Part shown: positions 20,963 through 31,621 of the stretch, one piece after another
Layout: every line of letters begins with the position of its first letter
Position numbering within the stretch: position 1 is the first letter of the stretch
Source: Bacteroidota bacterium
GTDB lineage: Bacteria; Bacteroidota; Bacteroidia; Cytophagales; Cyclobacteriaceae
Direction of reading: 5' to 3'
NCBI GenBank assembly: GCA_018267215.1
Contig: JAFDYX010000026.1
Location: forward strand, 62,001-126,000
Length of the DNA: 64,000 nucleotides
The notes under the pieces: model-generated
What the model was told of the DNA's origin: nothing
The model's input: only the letters and a program-made list of their open reading frames with translations
The model's database searches: none
Program-made: the position numbers and the translations under genes

Positions 20963-21505
20963 ATGGCCGAAAATAAAGCAATAGAATTTTCATCCGACAC
21001 GCTGGCTGTAGCAAAGAAGATTATTGCACGCTACCCGGAAGGAAAACATAAATCTGCCTTAATCCCAATTCTACATTTGGCACAAACCGAGTTTGACGGA
21101 TGGCTGAGTGTGGAGGCGATGGACTATGTAGCATCGGTACTTAATATAAAACCCATCGAGGTATATGAAGTAGTTACATTCTACTCCATGTTTAATACCA
21201 AGCCGGTGGGAAAATGTTTGCTGGAAGTATGTCAGACAAGCTCTTGCTGGTTGCGCGGCTCAGATGAGATTATCAATCATATAAAAAAGAAACTGAATAT
21301 TGAAGTAGGAGAGACTACGGCCGATGGTATGTTTACACTGAAAACCGTTGAGTGCCTGGGCTCGTGCGGCACGGCACCCATGCTGCAGTGCGGGGGCGAC
21401 TTCCACGAAAATTTAACAACAGAAAAACTGGATAGCTTGTTGGAGAAGATGAAAATAAAAAACGAACGGAGTACCTACTTAAAATCATTGAACTTGAGCA
21501 GTTGA
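20963..21505 (+). CDS. nuoE: NADH-quinone oxidoreductase subunit E
   Basis: 180 residues, thioredoxin-like 24-kDa subunit with cluster N1a. The four Cys are in EVCQTSSCWLRG and ECLGSCGTAPM. Somewhat longer at the C-terminus than the roughly 165 residues common elsewhere. A small hairpin lies between this gene and nuoF. Confidence 0.95.
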   Translation: MAENKAIEFSSDTLAVAKKIIARYPEGKHKSALIPILHLAQTEFDGWLSVEAMDYVASVLNIKPIEVYEVVTFYSMFNTKPVGKCLLEVCQTSSCWLRGSDEIINHIKKKLNIEVGETTADGMFTLKTVECLGSCGTAPMLQCGGDFHENLTTEKLDSLLEKMKIKNERSTYLKSLNLSS

Positions 21506-21513
21506 GTTGAAGC

Positions 21514-21533
21514 AGTCAGCCATTAAGCTGACT
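21514..21533 (+). other. Hairpin between nuoE and nuoF
   Basis: AGTCAGC (21514-21520), loop CATTAA, GCTGACT (21527-21533). Seven perfect pairs without a T run, in the longest spacer between nuoD and nuoH (56 bases). It could be an mRNA processing or stability element; no function is shown. Confidence 0.4.
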
Positions 21534-21561
21534 ATTTCACTTAACTAACAATAAAAAGAAA

Positions 21562-22884
21562 ATGGGAAAGAAATTACTTCTGGAACATATTAACGAGCCC
21601 GGCATACAAAGCTTTGAGGTGTATCGTAAAAAAGGTGGTTATGCTTCGGTAGAGAAGGCATTGAAAACCATGAAGCCCGATGATGTGACAGAAGAAGTAA
21701 AACGTTCAGGTCTTCGCGGTCGTGGGGGAGCCGGATTTCCCACCGGAATGAAATGGAGTTTTATTGATAAAAAATCGGGCAAGCCACGCTACCTGGTTTG
21801 CAACGCAGACGAAAGCGAACCCGGCACATTTAAAGACAGATACCTGATGGAACACATCCCTCATATTCTGATTGAGGGGATGATCACTTCCAGTTATGCC
21901 TTAGGGGCAAATACCTCCTACATCTATATCCGTGGCGAGTACATGTATGTGGCACAGATTTTAGAAAGAGCCATAGACGAAGCATACGCCAACGGCTTTT
22001 TAGGCGACCATATTTTAGGTACAGATTATTCGCTGAACCTCTATGTGCATGTGGGCGCAGGAGCCTACATCTGCGGAGAAGAAACAGCCTTGCTCGAATC
22101 GCTTGAAGGCAAGCGAGGTAACCCACGATTGAAACCACCATTTCCGGCTGTAGCAGGGCTCTACTCATGCCCGACTGTAGTAAACAATGTAGAGACGATT
22201 GCGGCCGTAGTGCCTATCGTCAATCTCGGAGGCGATGAGTATGCTAAAATAGGAGTCGGAAGAAGCACAGGCACCAAATTAATCTCTGCCAGTGGCCATA
22301 TCAATAAACCCGGTGTGTATGAGATAGAACTTGGCTTGCCGGTAGAAGAATTTATTTTCTCAGAAGAATATTGTGGAGGGGTTTGGAAAGAAAGAAGACT
22401 GAAAGCCGTTGTGGCCGGAGGATCTTCTGTGCCCATATTGCCGGCAGGTTTAATTTTGACAACAGCTAAAGGCGAGCCCCGGCTGATGACCTACGAGTCG
22501 CTGGCAGATGGAGGCTTTGTAACCGGAACAATGCTGGGCTCCGGTGGATTTATTGTAATGGATGAAACCACCAACATCGTACAAAACCTGTTCACTTTCA
22601 CCCGCTTTTATCGTCACGAGTCATGCGGCCAATGCAGCCCTTGTCGCGAGGGTACGGCATGGATGGAAAAAATCCTGCACCGCTTGTTGCAAGGAAAAGG
22701 AAAGAAGACTGACATTGATATTTTGGTGAATGCAGCTAAAAACATAGAAGGCAATACCATTTGCCCGTTGGGCGATGCGGCCGCATGGCCGGTAGCGGCA
22801 GCCATCAGGCATTTTAGAAAAGAGTTTGAGGAAATTGCAGAAAGTACGACTGAAGGAAAAAAATTAGAAATAGCAACACACTGA
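21562..22884 (+). CDS. nuoF: NADH-quinone oxidoreductase subunit F
   Basis: 440 residues, 51-kDa subunit where NADH reduces FMN. FMN/NADH sites are GRGGAGFPTGMKW (about 51-63) and GAGAYICGEETALLES; cluster N3 Cys are in ESCGQCSPCREGT and near TICPLGDAAAW. Four bases separate it from nuoG. Confidence 0.97.
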   Translation: MGKKLLLEHINEPGIQSFEVYRKKGGYASVEKALKTMKPDDVTEEVKRSGLRGRGGAGFPTGMKWSFIDKKSGKPRYLVCNADESEPGTFKDRYLMEHIPHILIEGMITSSYALGANTSYIYIRGEYMYVAQILERAIDEAYANGFLGDHILGTDYSLNLYVHVGAGAYICGEETALLESLEGKRGNPRLKPPFPAVAGLYSCPTVVNNVETIAAVVPIVNLGGDEYAKIGVGRSTGTKLISASGHINKPGVYEIELGLPVEEFIFSEEYCGGVWKERRLKAVVAGGSSVPILPAGLILTTAKGEPRLMTYESLADGGFVTGTMLGSGGFIVMDETTNIVQNLFTFTRFYRHESCGQCSPCREGTAWMEKILHRLLQGKGKKTDIDILVNAAKNIEGNTICPLGDAAAWPVAAAIRHFRKEFEEIAESTTEGKKLEIATH

Positions 22885-22888
22885 TCGT

Positions 22889-23893
22889 ATGGCAAAAGTT
22901 ACCATAGACGGAATAGAAATTGAAGTGCCCGATGGCACAACTATCCTCAATGCAGCGCGGCAAATTGGTGGCAAGATCGTTCCGCCTGCCATGTGCTATT
23001 ATACTTCATTAAAAGATACAGGTGGCAAATGCCGCGTTTGTTTGGTAAAGGTTTCGCAAGGTTCTGCCAAAGACCCACGCCCGATGCCCAAGTTAGTGGC
23101 CTCCTGCCGCACACCCGTGGCCGATGGCATGGTGGTGCAAAACATCACTTCGCCCGATGTGCTGGAAGCACGAAAAGGAGTAGTGGAGTTTTTGTTGTTG
23201 AACCACCCGATTGATTGCCCCATTTGCGACCAGGCCGGAGAGTGCGACTTGCAAGACCTGACCTACGAACACGGCACCGAAGTTACCCGCACCGAATTTG
23301 AGCGCAGGACATTTGATAAAATAGACATTGGCGATAAAATAAAACTGCACATGACGCGCTGCATCATGTGCTACCGCTGTGTGTATGTGGCAGACCAGCT
23401 GACGCCCGAGCGAGTGCATGGAGTGCTCAATCGTGGCGACCACAGCGAAATCAGCACGTACATTGAAAAGGCCGTTGACAATGATTTTTCGGGGAACATG
23501 ATTGATGTTTGCCCGGTGGGTGCATTAACAGACAGAACATTTCGTTTTAAAAGCAGAGTGTGGTTTACCAAGCCCATGGATGCCCACCGCAACTGCTCTA
23601 AATGCTGCGGCAAAGTAGTGCTCTGGATGAAAGGAGACGACATATTGCGGGTAACGGGTCGTAAAGACCACTATGGCGAAGTGCGGGAATTCATTTGCAA
23701 CGAATGTCGTTTCGAACATAAAAATACAGCCGACTGGGTCATTGGAGGGCCGCGCCACATCAACCGCCACTCGGTGATTTCGCAGAACCATTATGAAAAA
23801 GTTGACCTGCAAAAACTCAGAAAAGAAATAGACCGACAAATCGTATTTCAAAAAGGAAAGCAACTGCCCGAAACAAGTACCTCCCACTCATGA
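22889..23893 (+). CDS. nuoG: NADH-quinone oxidoreductase subunit G, short form
   Basis: 334 residues against 700-900 in many bacteria. Present: the N-terminal [2Fe-2S] domain (Cys in PAMCYYT, GGKCRVCLV and ASCRTP), the His/Cys cluster motif (HPIDCPICDQAGECDLQDL), the 4Fe-4S motifs (TRCIMCYRCV, VCPVGALTD) and a small domain with CSKCCGK and CNEC. Absent: the large molybdopterin-oxidoreductase-like domain. The protein ends in frame against nuoH with a 4-base overlap, so it is not a broken gene. Confidence 0.93.
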   Translation: MAKVTIDGIEIEVPDGTTILNAARQIGGKIVPPAMCYYTSLKDTGGKCRVCLVKVSQGSAKDPRPMPKLVASCRTPVADGMVVQNITSPDVLEARKGVVEFLLLNHPIDCPICDQAGECDLQDLTYEHGTEVTRTEFERRTFDKIDIGDKIKLHMTRCIMCYRCVYVADQLTPERVHGVLNRGDHSEISTYIEKAVDNDFSGNMIDVCPVGALTDRTFRFKSRVWFTKPMDAHRNCSKCCGKVVLWMKGDDILRVTGRKDHYGEVREFICNECRFEHKNTADWVIGGPRHINRHSVISQNHYEKVDLQKLRKEIDRQIVFQKGKQLPETSTSHS

Positions 23894-24933
23894 TTGCATT
23901 TTTAACATATAAGGGAATCCTCGTCCTGATCATCTTTACTATCACGTTGGCGGTAGCTGCTTATTCTACTTATGCCGAGCGCAAAGTGGCAGCCTTCCTG
24001 CAAGACCGCATCGGTCCCGACCGGGCGGGTCCATTTGGATTATTGCAACCCTTGGCTGATGGAGCCAAGTTTTTCTTCAAAGAAGAAATTATTCCCAATG
24101 TTTCCAATAAGACACTTTTCATCATCGGCCCGAGCATAGCCATGCTCACCGCACTGATGACAGGTGTGGTAGTGCCTTGGGGCGATTCGTTGACTATCGG
24201 AGGGAACTCTTATCTATTACAGATTGCAGACCTGAATGTAGGCATTCTCTATGTGTTTGGCGTAGCTTCTGTAGGTGTGTATGGCATTATGATCGGAGGA
24301 TGGTCGTCCAATAATAAATTTTCATTGATCGGTGCCGTGCGCGCTTCTGCCCAGATGATCAGTTATGAAATCGCCATGGGCTTGGCCATTATCGCCCTCA
24401 TCTTGATGACCGGCACACTAAGCCTGCGCGAGATTAGCCTGCAACAAGCAGGCGGGGCAGGTGGCGACTGGAACTGGTGGAACGTAGTGTACCAGCCGTT
24501 GGGTTTTCTTATTTTTTTAGTGTGCGCCTTTGCGGAATGTAACCGCACACCTTTCGATTTGCCCGAGTGCGAAACCGAATTGGTGGGTGGCTATCACACA
24601 GAATACAGCAGTATGAAACTGGGCTTGTATTTGTTTGCCGAATATATCAATATGTTTATTTCATCGGCCGTTATCTCGACTCTTTATTTTGGCGGATTTA
24701 ATTTTCCGTTCATGCACAACCTGGGGCTCAACGCCAACTGGATTACTGTGATTGGTACGGCCGTGCTGTTTATGAAGATCACGTTCTTTATTTTCTTTTT
24801 CATGTGGATCCGCTGGACGATACCCCGCTTTAGGTACGATCAGTTGATGAACTTAGGATGGAAGATCATGATCCCATTGGCTATTTTTAATATTGCCCTT
24901 TCCGGATTGATATCATTGTATGTGCACCGTTAA
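23890..24933 (+). CDS. nuoH: NADH-quinone oxidoreductase subunit H
   Basis: 347 residues, about eight membrane helices; links the quinone chamber to the proton-pumping arm. Signatures are the ERKVAAFLQDRIGPDRAGPFGLLQPLADG loop near residue 30 and AECNRTPFDLPECETELVGGYHTEY in the middle. Confidence 0.97.
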   Translation: MIAFLTYKGILVLIIFTITLAVAAYSTYAERKVAAFLQDRIGPDRAGPFGLLQPLADGAKFFFKEEIIPNVSNKTLFIIGPSIAMLTALMTGVVVPWGDSLTIGGNSYLLQIADLNVGILYVFGVASVGVYGIMIGGWSSNNKFSLIGAVRASAQMISYEIAMGLAIIALILMTGTLSLREISLQQAGGAGGDWNWWNVVYQPLGFLIFLVCAFAECNRTPFDLPECETELVGGYHTEYSSMKLGLYLFAEYINMFISSAVISTLYFGGFNFPFMHNLGLNANWITVIGTAVLFMKITFFIFFFMWIRWTIPRFRYDQLMNLGWKIMIPLAIFNIALSGLISLYVHR

Positions 24934-24959
24934 AAAATTGATTTTAATTTGCCACCCAA

Positions 24960-25523
24960 ATGCTGACCAGTAGAGCTAAAGTTGTTGTAAAAAAAGAAAT
25001 GAATTTCTGGGAGCGTATTTACCTCCCGGCTATTTTAGGTGGTACGATTATCACCATCAAACATCTGTTTAAACGAAAAACAACTATTAAGTATCCTGAA
25101 GTAAAGCGCGAGATCAGCGCGGTGTACCGTGGTCAGCATGTGTTGAAGCGCGATGAAAACGGAGCCGAGCGCTGTACGGCTTGCGGCTTGTGCGCGGTGG
25201 CTTGCCCGGCAGAGGCTATTACGATGACGGCATCAGAACGCAAAAAAGGAGAGGAGCACCTCTATCGCGAAGAAAAGTATGCTGCCGTTTATGAAATTAA
25301 TATGCTGCGCTGCATATTTTGCGGGCTATGCGAAGAGGCCTGCCCTAAAGAAGCCATTTTTTTAACCGATCGTGTAGAGAGCAGCGATTACTCGCGCAAA
25401 GCCTTTATCTTTGGAAAAGATAAATTGGTAGAACCTGTTGACCAGCGGATAGATGTAACCAAACGCCAGCTCCCCGTTGTGCTGGAATTCAAACAAAAAA
25501 AATCACTAAGCCACAATAGATAA
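24960..25523 (+). CDS. nuoI: NADH-quinone oxidoreductase subunit I
   Basis: 187 residues carrying two 4Fe-4S clusters (N6a and N6b) in the ferredoxin-like motifs CTACGLCAVACPAEAI and CIFCGLCEEACPKEAI. An N-terminal amphipathic stretch anchors it to the membrane arm. Confidence 0.97.
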   Translation: MLTSRAKVVVKKEMNFWERIYLPAILGGTIITIKHLFKRKTTIKYPEVKREISAVYRGQHVLKRDENGAERCTACGLCAVACPAEAITMTASERKKGEEHLYREEKYAAVYEINMLRCIFCGLCEEACPKEAIFLTDRVESSDYSRKAFIFGKDKLVEPVDQRIDVTKRQLPVVLEFKQKKSLSHNR

Positions 25524-25525
25524 TC

Positions 25526-26062
25526 GTGACACTTTACCTCTTTTACTTTCTTTCTTTTGTAGCCATCTTTTCTGCGATGCTGGTAGTGTTTTCTAAAAAC
25601 CCGGTGTACAGCATTTTGTATCTGATTATTACATTTTTTTCCATTGCAGGCCACTATGTTTTGCTGAACGCTCAGTTTTTGGCTGCCGTCCACGTTATCG
25701 TTTATGCCGGAGCTATCATGGTGTTGTTCCTGTATGTTATCATGTTGCTGAATTTAAATAAAGAGACAGAACCGCATAAAAGCAACTTGGCTAAAATAGC
25801 AGCAGTAATCTGCGCAGGCACCATGATGGTGGTGCTGGTGGCCAGCCTGCGGGGTGCATCGCAAATGATGCCTAACTCCGGAGGCAACATCGGGTTGGTA
25901 AAAAATCTAGGCAAGGTACTCTTCAACGAATTTTTACTTCCTTTTGAAATATCATCTATCCTTCTTTTGGCCGCTATGGTAGGTGCCGTAATGGTAGGTA
26001 AGATGGATCACAACATTCCGCCAGTGGCAAATAATCAAAAACCAAACGATAACAATAACTGA
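25526..26062 (+). CDS. nuoJ: NADH-quinone oxidoreductase subunit J
   Basis: 178 residues, five membrane helices, with the conserved [19 protein letters not shown] segment. The start is a GTG two bases after the nuoI stop. Confidence 0.94.
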   Translation: MTLYLFYFLSFVAIFSAMLVVFSKNPVYSILYLIITFFSIAGHYVLLNAQFLAAVHVIVYAGAIMVLFLYVIMLLNLNKETEPHKSNLAKIAAVICAGTMMVVLVASLRGASQMMPNSGGNIGLVKNLGKVLFNEFLLPFEISSILLLAAMVGAVMVGKMDHNIPPVANNQKPNDNNN

Positions 26063-26069
26063 AATTAAA

Positions 26070-26372
26070 TTGATATCCATTGATCATTATATATGGCTTA
26101 GCGCGGTGCTCTTTTCCATCGGGGTGCTGGGTGTTCTCTTTCGCAGAAATGCCATTATCATTTTTGCCTGCATCGAGTTGATGTTAAATGCTGTAAACCT
26201 GTTGATGGTAGCCTTCTCCACCAGTTTGAACGACTCGCGCGGGCAAGTGTTTGTGTTTTTCATCATGGCCGTAGCCGCTGCCGAAGTAGCTGTTGGCCTG
26301 GCCATATTGGTGATGGTGTACCGAAGAACCAAGTCGGTGGATATTGACATATTAAATCGTTTGAGAGGATGA
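26070..26372 (+). CDS. nuoK: NADH-quinone oxidoreductase subunit K
   Basis: 100 residues, three helices. The conserved membrane Glu in [12 protein letters not shown] and a second in [11 protein letters not shown] are the proton-channel residues. The start is a TTG; the resulting N-terminus ([12 protein letters not shown]) matches the family and no ATG is better placed. It overlaps nuoL by 4 bases. Confidence 0.94.
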   Translation: MISIDHYIWLSAVLFSIGVLGVLFRRNAIIIFACIELMLNAVNLLMVAFSTSLNDSRGQVFVFFIMAVAAAEVAVGLAILVMVYRRTKSVDIDILNRLRG

Positions 26373-28267
26373 GCGTGCGTACAATGATATTTTTAGTTCC
26401 GTTATTTCCCCTGTTGGGCTTTTTACTGATCGGCCTGATCAGGAAAAGACTAACGCGCGGCTTTGCTACTTTAATTGGCTCGGGTGTAGTGTTTATCTCT
26501 TTTATTTTTTCTGTTATCCTGTTTTTGAAATTACTGAACGGGGCAGAGCCGTTTAATGTAACTTTTGCTACGTGGATATATGCAGGAAACTTTTCGGCAG
26601 ACTTTGGCCTGCTGGTAGATCCGCTTTCATCGCTGATGCTTCTCATTATTACCGGTGTTGGCTTTTTAATTCATGTCTATTCCATTGGCTACATGTGGGA
26701 AGACGAAGGCATCAACCGGTTTTTTTCCTACCTGAATTTGTTTGTGTTCTTCATGCTTTTGCTGGTGATGGGCAACAACTACCTGCTGATGTTTGTCGGG
26801 TGGGAAGGCGTGGGCTTATGCTCGTATCTGCTGATTGGTTTTTGGTTTAAAAACCAGCCATTCAATCATGCGGCCAACAAAGCATTCATCATGAACCGCA
26901 TTGGCGACTTGGCATTGATTGTTGGCGTGGTATTGATTTTTATCAATTACGAAAGCATCAGCTATTCCATCGTATTTCCGAAAGTTACCATTGGCGAGCC
27001 TGTACTAACGGCCATCACGTTGTTGCTTTTTGTCGGAGCCACCGGTAAAAGCGCCCAGATTCCATTGTACACTTGGCTACCCGATGCCATGGCAGGGCCC
27101 ACTCCGGTATCTGCGTTGATACACGCAGCCACGATGGTGACAGCTGGTGTGTATATGGTGGCACGCAATAATATTATGTATGCCCTCTCGCCTGTTTCCA
27201 TGGAAGTTATTTTAGTTGTGGGGTTGGCCACAGCGCTCTTTGCCGCTACTATTGCACTGGCGCAAAACGATATCAAAAAAGTATTGGCCTATTCCACTGT
27301 CAGTCAGTTAGGGCTGATGTTTGTGGCACTGGGTGTGGGCGCGTATGCTTCCGGAATTTTCCACATGGCCACACATGCCTTCTTTAAGGCGTTGTTGTTT
27401 CTTGGTGCTGGCTCGGTTATACATGCCATGCACCACGAGCAAGACATTCGCAAGATGGGAGGACTGAAAAAATATATCCCCATTACATTTTTTACCTTTT
27501 TAGTAGGCGTACTGGCTATTTCGGGAATACCTCCGTTTGCCGGCTTCTTTTCCAAAGATGATATTTTAGCCAAAGCATTTGAACATAGTCCGGTTGCTTG
27601 GGCTGTGGCTGCCATCGCATCGTTGCTGACGGTTTTTTATATGTTCCGGTTGTTGTTCCTCACCTTTTATGGCAAGACACGCGCCAGCGAGCATACCATA
27701 CAGCATGTACACGAGTCGCCATTGAGTATGACTGTGCCTTTGATTGCACTGGCTGCATTGAGTTTGTTGGGTGGTTTTATGGGCGTGCCCGAATTGCTGG
27801 GTGGTGGAAATTGGATTGGAAATTTTTTAAGCCCTGTCTTTGCTCAGGCGCACGAACTGAGTGCAGAACATACGTTGAGCCATGCTACAGAATTTATATT
27901 GATGGGTTTGATCATTGGCTTTACACTCGTTATGATTGCGTTGGCATACGTTCGGTATATCAGCAAGGCGCATGTTCCGGCTGCTGAAAACGCAAAACTG
28001 CCTTTTGCGCATCAAACTATTTACCGCAAATATTACATAGACGAATTGTATGACGCAGTTGTTGTAAAGCCCCTTTACTGGCTGGCGAAGTTGTTTGATA
28101 TTGTAGTTGAAAAATCGGGCATCGACAGGCTGGTAAACTTAATCAGCGAGTCGTTGAATGATTGGGGTGTTGTAATAGGGCGATTGCAGAATGGCCATGT
28201 CGGGTATTATATTTTTGTCATGGCAATTGGTGTGGTATTAGTTTTGGCTTACTCGTTTTTAAAGTGA
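26369..28267 (+). CDS. nuoL: NADH-quinone oxidoreductase subunit L
   Basis: 632 residues, the distal antiporter-like subunit with the long lateral helix. Signatures are [18 protein letters not shown] with the key Glu, [36 protein letters not shown] with the key Lys, and a long C-terminal region ending in a hydrophobic anchor. Confidence 0.97.
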   Translation: MSVRTMIFLVPLFPLLGFLLIGLIRKRLTRGFATLIGSGVVFISFIFSVILFLKLLNGAEPFNVTFATWIYAGNFSADFGLLVDPLSSLMLLIITGVGFLIHVYSIGYMWEDEGINRFFSYLNLFVFFMLLLVMGNNYLLMFVGWEGVGLCSYLLIGFWFKNQPFNHAANKAFIMNRIGDLALIVGVVLIFINYESISYSIVFPKVTIGEPVLTAITLLLFVGATGKSAQIPLYTWLPDAMAGPTPVSALIHAATMVTAGVYMVARNNIMYALSPVSMEVILVVGLATALFAATIALAQNDIKKVLAYSTVSQLGLMFVALGVGAYASGIFHMATHAFFKALLFLGAGSVIHAMHHEQDIRKMGGLKKYIPITFFTFLVGVLAISGIPPFAGFFSKDDILAKAFEHSPVAWAVAAIASLLTVFYMFRLLFLTFYGKTRASEHTIQHVHESPLSMTVPLIALAALSLLGGFMGVPELLGGGNWIGNFLSPVFAQAHELSAEHTLSHATEFILMGLIIGFTLVMIALAYVRYISKAHVPAAENAKLPFAHQTIYRKYYIDELYDAVVVKPLYWLAKLFDIVVEKSGIDRLVNLISESLNDWGVVIGRLQNGHVGYYIFVMAIGVVLVLAYSFLK

Positions 28268-28268
28268 T

Positions 28269-29732
28269 ATGCTTACTGTTGTATTGATTGTATTACCTTT
28301 TGTAGCAGCGTTATTAGCGCTCAGACTGCCGCAACAGTTGGCAGGGAGAGTGGCATTTCTTGCTGCCTTGGCTGAGTTGATAGTTTCTGTCGTAGTACTT
28401 TTTCATTTTGATAAAACGGGTGGCCTTCAGTTTGTTTTTGATAAACACTGGATTGATTCGCTGGGCATCAGTTTTTCGGTAGGCATAGATGGTATCAGTT
28501 TGTTGTTGGTGTTGCTTACCACAGTGCTGACACCGGGCATTATCCTGACAGCCTGGGGCGATACTTCAAAACCGTCATCATACTTTAGTTTGATTTTAGC
28601 GATGCAGGCTGCGCTGGTGGGTGTGTTTGTAGCGCAAGATGGATTTTTGTTTTATCTGTTCTGGGAAATGGCATTGATCCCCATTTATTTTATTTGTTTG
28701 AACTGGGGTGGAGAGAACCGTGGCAAAATAACACTGAAGTTTTTTATCTACACATTAACCGGTAGTTTGTTGATGTTGGTGGCGCTGATTTTACTATATG
28801 TGAAGACCCCCGGCACACACACATTTGCTATTCAAGCATTGTATGAAGCAGGTCGCTCAATGGATTTACCACATCAGACATTTGTGTTCGCTACCATGTT
28901 CTTGGCCTTTGCCATCAAGATGCCCGTATTTCCATTCCACACCTGGCAGCCTGACACATACACCGTGGCCCCGGTGCAGGGCACGATGTTACTCAGTGCT
29001 ATCATGTTGAAGATGGGTATTTATGGTGTAATCCGCTGGCTGATACCGATGGTGCCTTTGGCCGTGAAGGAGTGGGGCATGATAGCCATCATCTTATCGG
29101 TAATCGGAATCGTTTATGCTTCGTGCATTGCCTGGGTGCAAAAAGATTTTAAAAGATTGGTTGCCTACTCTTCTATTGCTCACGTGGGGTTGATTTCTGC
29201 CGGTACGCTCACACTCAATGAAACAGGAATGCAAGGAGCCATTATCCAGATGATCAGCCACGGGGTGATTGTCTTCGGTATGTTTTATATCGTTGAAATT
29301 GTATCTGCCCGTACTCATACGCGCGAGATGAATCAATTAGGCGGAATCAGAAATGTAGCTCCCATTTTAGCTACTGCTTTTTCGGTCATCATGCTGGGCA
29401 GCGTGGCGCTTCCTTTTACCAGTGGGTTTGTAGGCGAGTTTTTGTTGATCAATTCTTTGGTTCATTATCAACTTTGGCTGGGAGTAGTGGCGGGGTTAAC
29501 GATGATACTAAGCGTAGTGTATATGTTCCGGGCATTTCAAAAAACCATGCTGGGCGAAACCAATACGCTGACGGCCTCTGTGGGTGACTTAACACGGCAA
29601 GAGAGATTTGTGCTTTACCCGATTGTGATATTAATTGTATTGATCGGAATTTATCCTCAACCGCTGTTGGATATTTCGGCTACAGCAGTAAAAAATTTAT
29701 TGTCAGTTTATTTAGATGTTCGGTTTCTGTAA
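28269..29732 (+). CDS. nuoM: NADH-quinone oxidoreductase subunit M
   Basis: 487 residues, antiporter-like membrane subunit. LFWEMALIPIYFICLNWGG carries the conserved Glu, and AFAIKMPVFPFHTWQPDTYTVAPVQGTMLLSAIMLKMG the conserved Lys. One base follows nuoL before its ATG. Confidence 0.97.
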   Translation: MLTVVLIVLPFVAALLALRLPQQLAGRVAFLAALAELIVSVVVLFHFDKTGGLQFVFDKHWIDSLGISFSVGIDGISLLLVLLTTVLTPGIILTAWGDTSKPSSYFSLILAMQAALVGVFVAQDGFLFYLFWEMALIPIYFICLNWGGENRGKITLKFFIYTLTGSLLMLVALILLYVKTPGTHTFAIQALYEAGRSMDLPHQTFVFATMFLAFAIKMPVFPFHTWQPDTYTVAPVQGTMLLSAIMLKMGIYGVIRWLIPMVPLAVKEWGMIAIILSVIGIVYASCIAWVQKDFKRLVAYSSIAHVGLISAGTLTLNETGMQGAIIQMISHGVIVFGMFYIVEIVSARTHTREMNQLGGIRNVAPILATAFSVIMLGSVALPFTSGFVGEFLLINSLVHYQLWLGVVAGLTMILSVVYMFRAFQKTMLGETNTLTASVGDLTRQERFVLYPIVILIVLIGIYPQPLLDISATAVKNLLSVYLDVRFL

Positions 29733-29741
29733 GTACAAACA

Positions 29742-31124
29742 ATGAACGCACTTTACGTTATATGCGGAGTAGGGGTTTTCGCTTTATTGGCGGAAGTATT
29801 AAACCTGAAAAAGTGGATAAGCAATATTGCATTAGCCGGATTGATAGCGGCCATTGCCTGGATTGTTTTCGATTGGCGGTCGGTCAGCTACCGGTTTCAG
29901 GGTATGATGTATTTCGATCATGTGGCGTTGGCTTTTACCGCCCTGATTTTAATCGTTACCTTTTTTTGGTTTTGGATGGCCAAAGATTTTTTTAGCAGCG
30001 ATGAGCACATAACAGAAAAATCAGCATTAGTACTTTTTGTGGTAGCCGGTGCTATTATGATGGTTGCTTTTAATAACATGGCCATTTTGTTTTTAGGTCT
30101 CGAAATTTTATCTATTTCATTATATGTTTTGGCCGGCAGTAACAAGCTGAGTTTGTTTTCAACCGAGGCATCTTTTAAATATTTTTTGATGGGCTCGTTT
30201 GCTACAGGCTTTTTATTGTTTGGGATAACGTTGGTGTATGGAGCTACCGGTTCATTTAATATTTCAGTGATTTCTAATCCAGCCCAGGGGATGATGAGTG
30301 TGGCCACGGCTACACAAGGGATACCCCGTTTTTATTTTATAGGTATGTTATTGATGATGGTGGGGCTTGCTTTTAAAATTTCTGCCGTACCATTTCACTT
30401 GTGGGCACCGGATGTTTATGAGGGATCGCCCACACCGGTTACTACGTTTATGCTAACGGTAGTAAAGATTGCTGCTTTCTCAGCCTTTGTAAAAATATTT
30501 TCCGTTACTTTCTCGAAATACGCACCCACCCTCCAACTACTCGAACAAGGAATAATGGTAGCCACGTTGGTGGTAGCCAATATAGCAGCCGTAGCACAGT
30601 CAAATGTTAAACGCATGCTGGCCTACTCGGGGGTGGCGCAGGTTGGTTACTTGCTATTGGCATTCAGTTCAGATAGCGCTAAGTCTGCCGGTATTATATT
30701 TTATTACTTGGCGGCCTATTCTGCTGCTACGTTATTGGCATTTACGGTTATTAAAATTGTTGAGGCGCAGCGTGGGAGCGCATCCGCTGATAAATTTAAA
30801 GGGCTCTTTAAATCAAACCCATTAGTGGGTGTAGCGATGGCTATTGCCATGTTTTCGTTAGCCGGCATTCCGCCTTTAGCAGGCTTTTTTGGAAAGTATT
30901 TGGTGTTTACTTTATCGGTAGGTAGCCATTTTGTAGGATTAACAGTTCTGGCTGTTATCACCTCACTCATTGGTGTTTATTATTATTTCAAACCGGTTGT
31001 AGCGATGGCGCAGGCAGGAGAAAATAAACTATCTGTATCTGTCCCAGATCGTTATCTGCTAATACTATTGATGGCCATCAATATCCTGATTGGCATTTTT
31101 CCTGATTTAATTCGTGTGATTTGA
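29742..31124 (+). CDS. nuoN: NADH-quinone oxidoreductase subunit N
   Basis: 460 residues, third antiporter-like subunit and the last gene of the operon. GLEILSISLYVLAG and FKISAVPFHLWAPDVYEGSPTPVTTFM are the family motifs. No strong terminator is visible in the 66 bases before the CBS gene, so read-through is possible. Confidence 0.97.
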   Translation: MNALYVICGVGVFALLAEVLNLKKWISNIALAGLIAAIAWIVFDWRSVSYRFQGMMYFDHVALAFTALILIVTFFWFWMAKDFFSSDEHITEKSALVLFVVAGAIMMVAFNNMAILFLGLEILSISLYVLAGSNKLSLFSTEASFKYFLMGSFATGFLLFGITLVYGATGSFNISVISNPAQGMMSVATATQGIPRFYFIGMLLMMVGLAFKISAVPFHLWAPDVYEGSPTPVTTFMLTVVKIAAFSAFVKIFSVTFSKYAPTLQLLEQGIMVATLVVANIAAVAQSNVKRMLAYSGVAQVGYLLLAFSSDSAKSAGIIFYYLAAYSAATLLAFTVIKIVEAQRGSASADKFKGLFKSNPLVGVAMAIAMFSLAGIPPLAGFFGKYLVFTLSVGSHFVGLTVLAVITSLIGVYYYFKPVVAMAQAGENKLSVSVPDRYLLILLMAINILIGIFPDLIRVI

Positions 31125-31190
31125 GATAATTCTCAGACCTTATTTGAATTTTTATAAAATCTTTATTAACTTTTCTCAAAGAATTTACCT

Positions 31191-31619
31191 ATGGGAAAAG
31201 TAAAGGATATCCTCGACAATAAAGGGTACGGAGTTTACTCGGTTTCACCCGACATTACTGTGTATGCTGCGATTGAGCAGATGTGCGACCAAAATATCGG
31301 AGGCGTATTGGTGGTGGATAAAGAAGTTTTGGTCGGTATATTTACAGAACGCGATTATGCCCGCAAGCTGATTTTGAAAGGGAAATCTTCAAAAGATACT
31401 CCTATCCGCGAGTTGATGACGGCTAATCCATATACCGTATCGCTTCATACCTCGATTGATGATTGCATGCAGATGATGAGCGATAAACACATACGCCACT
31501 TACCCGTTACTGATGGAGTTAAAATTTTGGGGCTCGTATCCATTAGCGATGTGGTGGCACATGTTATCAGTGAGCAAAAAACAATTATCCAGCATTTGGA
31601 GAGTTACATCTCGCAGTAG
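31191..31619 (+). CDS. CBS-domain protein
   Basis: 142 residues made of two CBS domains (about 8-65 and 75-135), a Bateman module that usually binds adenine nucleotides. Typical segments are GGVLVVDKEVLVGIFTERDYARK and IRHLPVTDGVKILGLVSISDVVAHV. No catalytic or membrane domain is attached, so it probably acts as an energy sensor on an unknown partner. It converges on the ppx-like gene with 2 bases between stops. Confidence 0.9.
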   Translation: MGKVKDILDNKGYGVYSVSPDITVYAAIEQMCDQNIGGVLVVDKEVLVGIFTERDYARKLILKGKSSKDTPIRELMTANPYTVSLHTSIDDCMQMMSDKHIRHLPVTDGVKILGLVSISDVVAHVISEQKTIIQHLESYISQ

Positions 31620-31621
31620 GC

